Below are positions 43,031 through 44,655 of a stretch of DNA of 44,655 bases, one piece after another. The DNA is from Anabaena subtropica FACHB-260. Its GTDB lineage: Bacteria > Cyanobacteriota > Cyanobacteriia > Cyanobacteriales > Nostocaceae. Both the position numbers and the translations under genes were made by a program. Under the pieces are notes generated by a model. That model had not been told where the DNA came from. It did not search any database and was given only the letters and a program-made list of their open reading frames with translations. The stretch's first letter is position 1. The number at the start of each line of letters is the position of its first letter. The DNA lies in NCBI RefSeq assembly GCF_014697105.1, contig NZ_JACJRF010000047.1, positions 1-44,655 on the forward strand. The letters run 5' to 3'.

Positions 43031-43153
43031 TTAAAGGTTGCCGTTGCGGAAAGCCAGAACAAAAATCACAGCAGGCCCAGCAAGGATGATTAATGCAACA
43101 AAAGTTAGCTGGAAAATAACTTCCCAATTGACGTTGGCTAAAGCTTCAAACAT
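43031..43153 (-). CDS. psb30: Photosystem II protein Psb30 (Ycf12)
   Basis: 40 aa, one TM helix. The peptide begins [16 protein letters not shown] and ends [13 protein letters not shown], matching Psb30 in length and order. Psb30 sits at the periphery of photosystem II near cytochrome b559 and helps stabilise the complex. The start has GGGAGGAA about 11 bases upstream. Convergent to recJ. Confidence 0.93.
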   Translation of the reverse strand: MFEALANVNWEVIFQLTFVALIILAGPAVIFVLAFRNGNL

Positions 43154-43279
43154 TTGTCTCTATTCCTCCCAATTGTCTTAGAATTACTCAGTTGCATTTG
43201 CAAAACCCGTATTAGATCATATCTGGCGATCGCCAGTGATATTTAATTTACTTAACAAAAGTATAGGAAACAACATAAA

Positions 43280-43630
43280 ATGGCAAATTGGCAATGCGTC
43301 AAACAATGCGGAGCTTGCTGTAATCTTGATCCAGCAGAGCGTCCAGAGATAGAAGATTATCTTACACCAGAAGAACTAGAACTCTACTTCAGTATGGTGG
43401 GTGAAGGTGGATGGTGCATTAACTTTGACCATACAACAAGAGAATGTCGTATCTACTCAAATCGTCCCCGGTTCTGCCGTGTAGAACCAGAGATATTTCA
43501 AGATATGTATGGTATCGAGACAGAAGAATTGAATGATTTTGCTATTGATTGCTGTCGCCAGCAAATTGAAGGGGTTTATGGTGATAGAAGTCTAGAAATG
43601 CTGCGTTTTGACAAAGCCGTCGGAATTTAA
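43280..43630 (+). CDS. YkgJ-family cysteine cluster protein
   Basis: 116 aa. Cysteines lie in CVKQCGACC near residue 6-14, in GGWCINFD, TRECRIYSNRPRFCRV and DCCRQQ, the Zn/Fe-chelating (YkgJ/CxxxCxxCC) pattern. The family is of unknown exact role, sometimes linked to metal centres or methylation. Starts with ATG; the frame is full family length. Single gene. Confidence 0.86.
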   Translation: MANWQCVKQCGACCNLDPAERPEIEDYLTPEELELYFSMVGEGGWCINFDHTTRECRIYSNRPRFCRVEPEIFQDMYGIETEELNDFAIDCCRQQIEGVYGDRSLEMLRFDKAVGI

Positions 43631-43724
43631 TCGTTGCATTTTGTGTTACACAGTTGCAATTTATTACAATAATCTGAGAAAATGAGAAAAATATGAAAAC
43701 CATTTAGTAACAGAACTACTGCCT

Positions 43725-44153
43725 GTGAAACTTGACTCTGCACCTGTCACCCTTTCTGGCGTAACTGAGACTGTAAACCAGCCAGAACTACAACAAAGCC
43801 ACCAATCCCATATAACTACTGCAATTCTTGAGCCAGTCCAGCCTGTAGTTACCGAGATTCCTAAAAAACAGGAATCAGTTGTTGCTGTCTTCGCCACTAC
43901 CTTTGTGACTATCTTTCTGGCAGAAATTGGCGATAAAACCCAGTTATCAACCTTACTAATGAGTGCAGAGTCTCATTTACCTTGGGTAGTTTTTCTAGGT
44001 TCCGGAGCAGCATTAATTACTACTAGTTTATTAGGGGTACTTTTAGGTAGTTGGGTCTCTACGCGCTTCAGTCCCAAAATTTTAGACAAATCAGCAGGAG
44101 TAATGCTGCTGTTCATTTCCCTAACTCTGTTTTGGGATGTATTTCACGGTTAG
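43725..44153 (+). CDS. TMEM165/GDT1-type Mn exporter, half-size subunit 1
   Basis: 142 aa. One GDT1 repeat with three TM helices and the E-x-G-D-K-T/S metal motif in IFLAEIGDKTQLSTLL, after an N-terminal Gln/Thr-rich extension of about 48 residues. Full-size family members have two such repeats; here the second is a separate gene 28 bases downstream, so the pair is likely a heteromer. The family moves manganese or calcium, and in cyanobacteria it exports Mn from the cytosol. From memory, Nostoc-type half-size pairs have been described as hemi manganese exchangers (Hmx1/Hmx2). Starts with GTG. Confidence 0.9.
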   Translation: MKLDSAPVTLSGVTETVNQPELQQSHQSHITTAILEPVQPVVTEIPKKQESVVAVFATTFVTIFLAEIGDKTQLSTLLMSAESHLPWVVFLGSGAALITTSLLGVLLGSWVSTRFSPKILDKSAGVMLLFISLTLFWDVFHG

Positions 44154-44181
44154 TTAATAATATCCCTCACTCCCAAATATT

Positions 44182-44484
44182 ATGGATTGGCATCTTTTAG
44201 GTCTGAGTTTTATTACAGTTTTCTTGTCAGAATTAGGCGACAAAAGTCAATTAGCAGCGATCGCCCTTTCTGGTCGTGGTCAGTCAGTAAAAGCGGTATT
44301 TTTTGGCACTGCGGGCGCACTCCTATTAACTAGCTTATTGGGTGCATTAGCAGGAGGAGCCGTATCAGAATTATTACCTACACGAATATTAAAAGCGATC
44401 GCTGCTGTAGGATTTGCTATTTTGGCTGCACGTCTGTTGTTGTTTAATAATGAAGAAACATCAGATTTAGAACAAACTCCATAA
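44182..44484 (+). CDS. TMEM165/GDT1-type Mn exporter, half-size subunit 2
   Basis: 100 aa, three TM helices, one GDT1 repeat with the motif FLSELGDKSQLAAIALSG at about 10-27 and GTAGALLLTSLLGALAGG after it. It starts 28 bases after subunit 1, with the same orientation, as expected for two parts of one transporter. Together they contain the two inverted repeats of the usual single-chain proteins such as Mnx. Confidence 0.9.
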   Translation: MDWHLLGLSFITVFLSELGDKSQLAAIALSGRGQSVKAVFFGTAGALLLTSLLGALAGGAVSELLPTRILKAIAAVGFAILAARLLLFNNEETSDLEQTP

Positions 44485-44587
44485 TCGGTTTTGCCATAAA
44501 AAACAGATTTTTCTTTGTGTCTCTGCGGTTCAAGGGACTAGGGGTTAGGGCGTTGCATAATGAGAATATGAATTAGGGTGAATCTTC

Positions 44588-44655
44588 ATGGAATGTCCGC
44601 GTTGTAATTCCCATCATATCCGGAAGAATGGCAAGCAAAGAGGTAAACAAAACTA
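44588..44655 (+). CDS. Transposase N-terminus (IS1-like zinc ribbon), cut by window end
   Basis: 22 codons: M-E-C-P-R-C-N-S-H-H then K-N-G-K-Q-R-G-K-Q-N. Two Cys and the KNGKxRGKQ basic turn match the N-terminal zinc-ribbon of IS1-family transposases found in cyanobacteria. The rest lies outside the window, so the assignment rests on about 20 residues. A left inverted repeat may lie around 44545-44560 but cannot be confirmed. Confidence 0.55.
   Translation, partial: MECPRCNSHHIRKNGKQRGKQN

Overview
The window is chromosomal DNA from a filamentous, heterocyst-forming type cyanobacterium, most likely Nostoc/Anabaena or a close relative. The evidence is many HIP1 octamers (GCGATCGC), Nostoc-style heptanucleotide tandem repeats and hairpin repeats, and genes found only in oxygenic phototrophs: psbQ, psb30, ycf3, an allophycocyanin alpha subunit, a high-light-inducible protein, an AcsF cyclase and a probable phytol kinase.

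Layout. 1-6.6 kb: a 5'-clipped four-helix-bundle gene, an orphan MacB/DevA-type ABC ATPase, a two-RCK potassium-channel-like protein, a type IIA topoisomerase A subunit and a single-domain response regulator. 6.8-9.9 kb: a TPR protein and a protein-arginine deiminase (PAD) gene of animal-like length (664 codons) cut by one in-frame TAA. 10.2-19 kb: a secreted Arg-rich repeat protein, a complete adaptor-permease-ATPase export operon, an intergenic structured repeat, a 31-aa lysine-rich gene, an Hlip plus ApcA-like pair, a decayed pentapeptide-repeat gene, and a second adaptor-permease pair with no ATPase beside it. 19-25 kb: a divergent AcsF-type cyclase, psbQ, an FAD amine oxidase, an alpha/beta hydrolase lacking the usual nucleophile, yidD, a phytol/dolichol-kinase-like gene and tRNA-Gln. 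25-31.4 kb: cyanobacterial conserved proteins, SpoIID-like protein, M50 protease, FHA protein and 6-phosphogluconolactonase. 32-38 kb (mostly minus strand): chaB-like, glutathionyl-hydroquinone reductase, gatC, ycf3, SRAP protein, GST, DUF167, a broken DUF2809 gene, DUF2231 and DUF2993. 38.2-44.7 kb: hemerythrin-like protein, AllA-like protein, small secreted protein, ABM monooxygenase, recJ, psb30, a Cys-cluster protein, two half-size GDT1 manganese-exporter-type genes, and the start of an IS1-like transposase running off the window.

How they work together: most genes are household or photosynthesis functions in one- or two-gene units. The only clear multi-gene machine is the tripartite-type exporter at 10.9-14.5 kb, with a paralogous adaptor-permease pair at 16.3-19 kb that must borrow an ATPase. 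The most unusual content is the PAD gene with its in-frame stop, together with three other genes showing decay (four-helix-bundle, pentapeptide-repeat, DUF2809) and repeats that have entered coding sequence (recJ, yidD). I did not see a CRISPR array, prophage, toxin-antitoxin pair or biosynthetic gene cluster.
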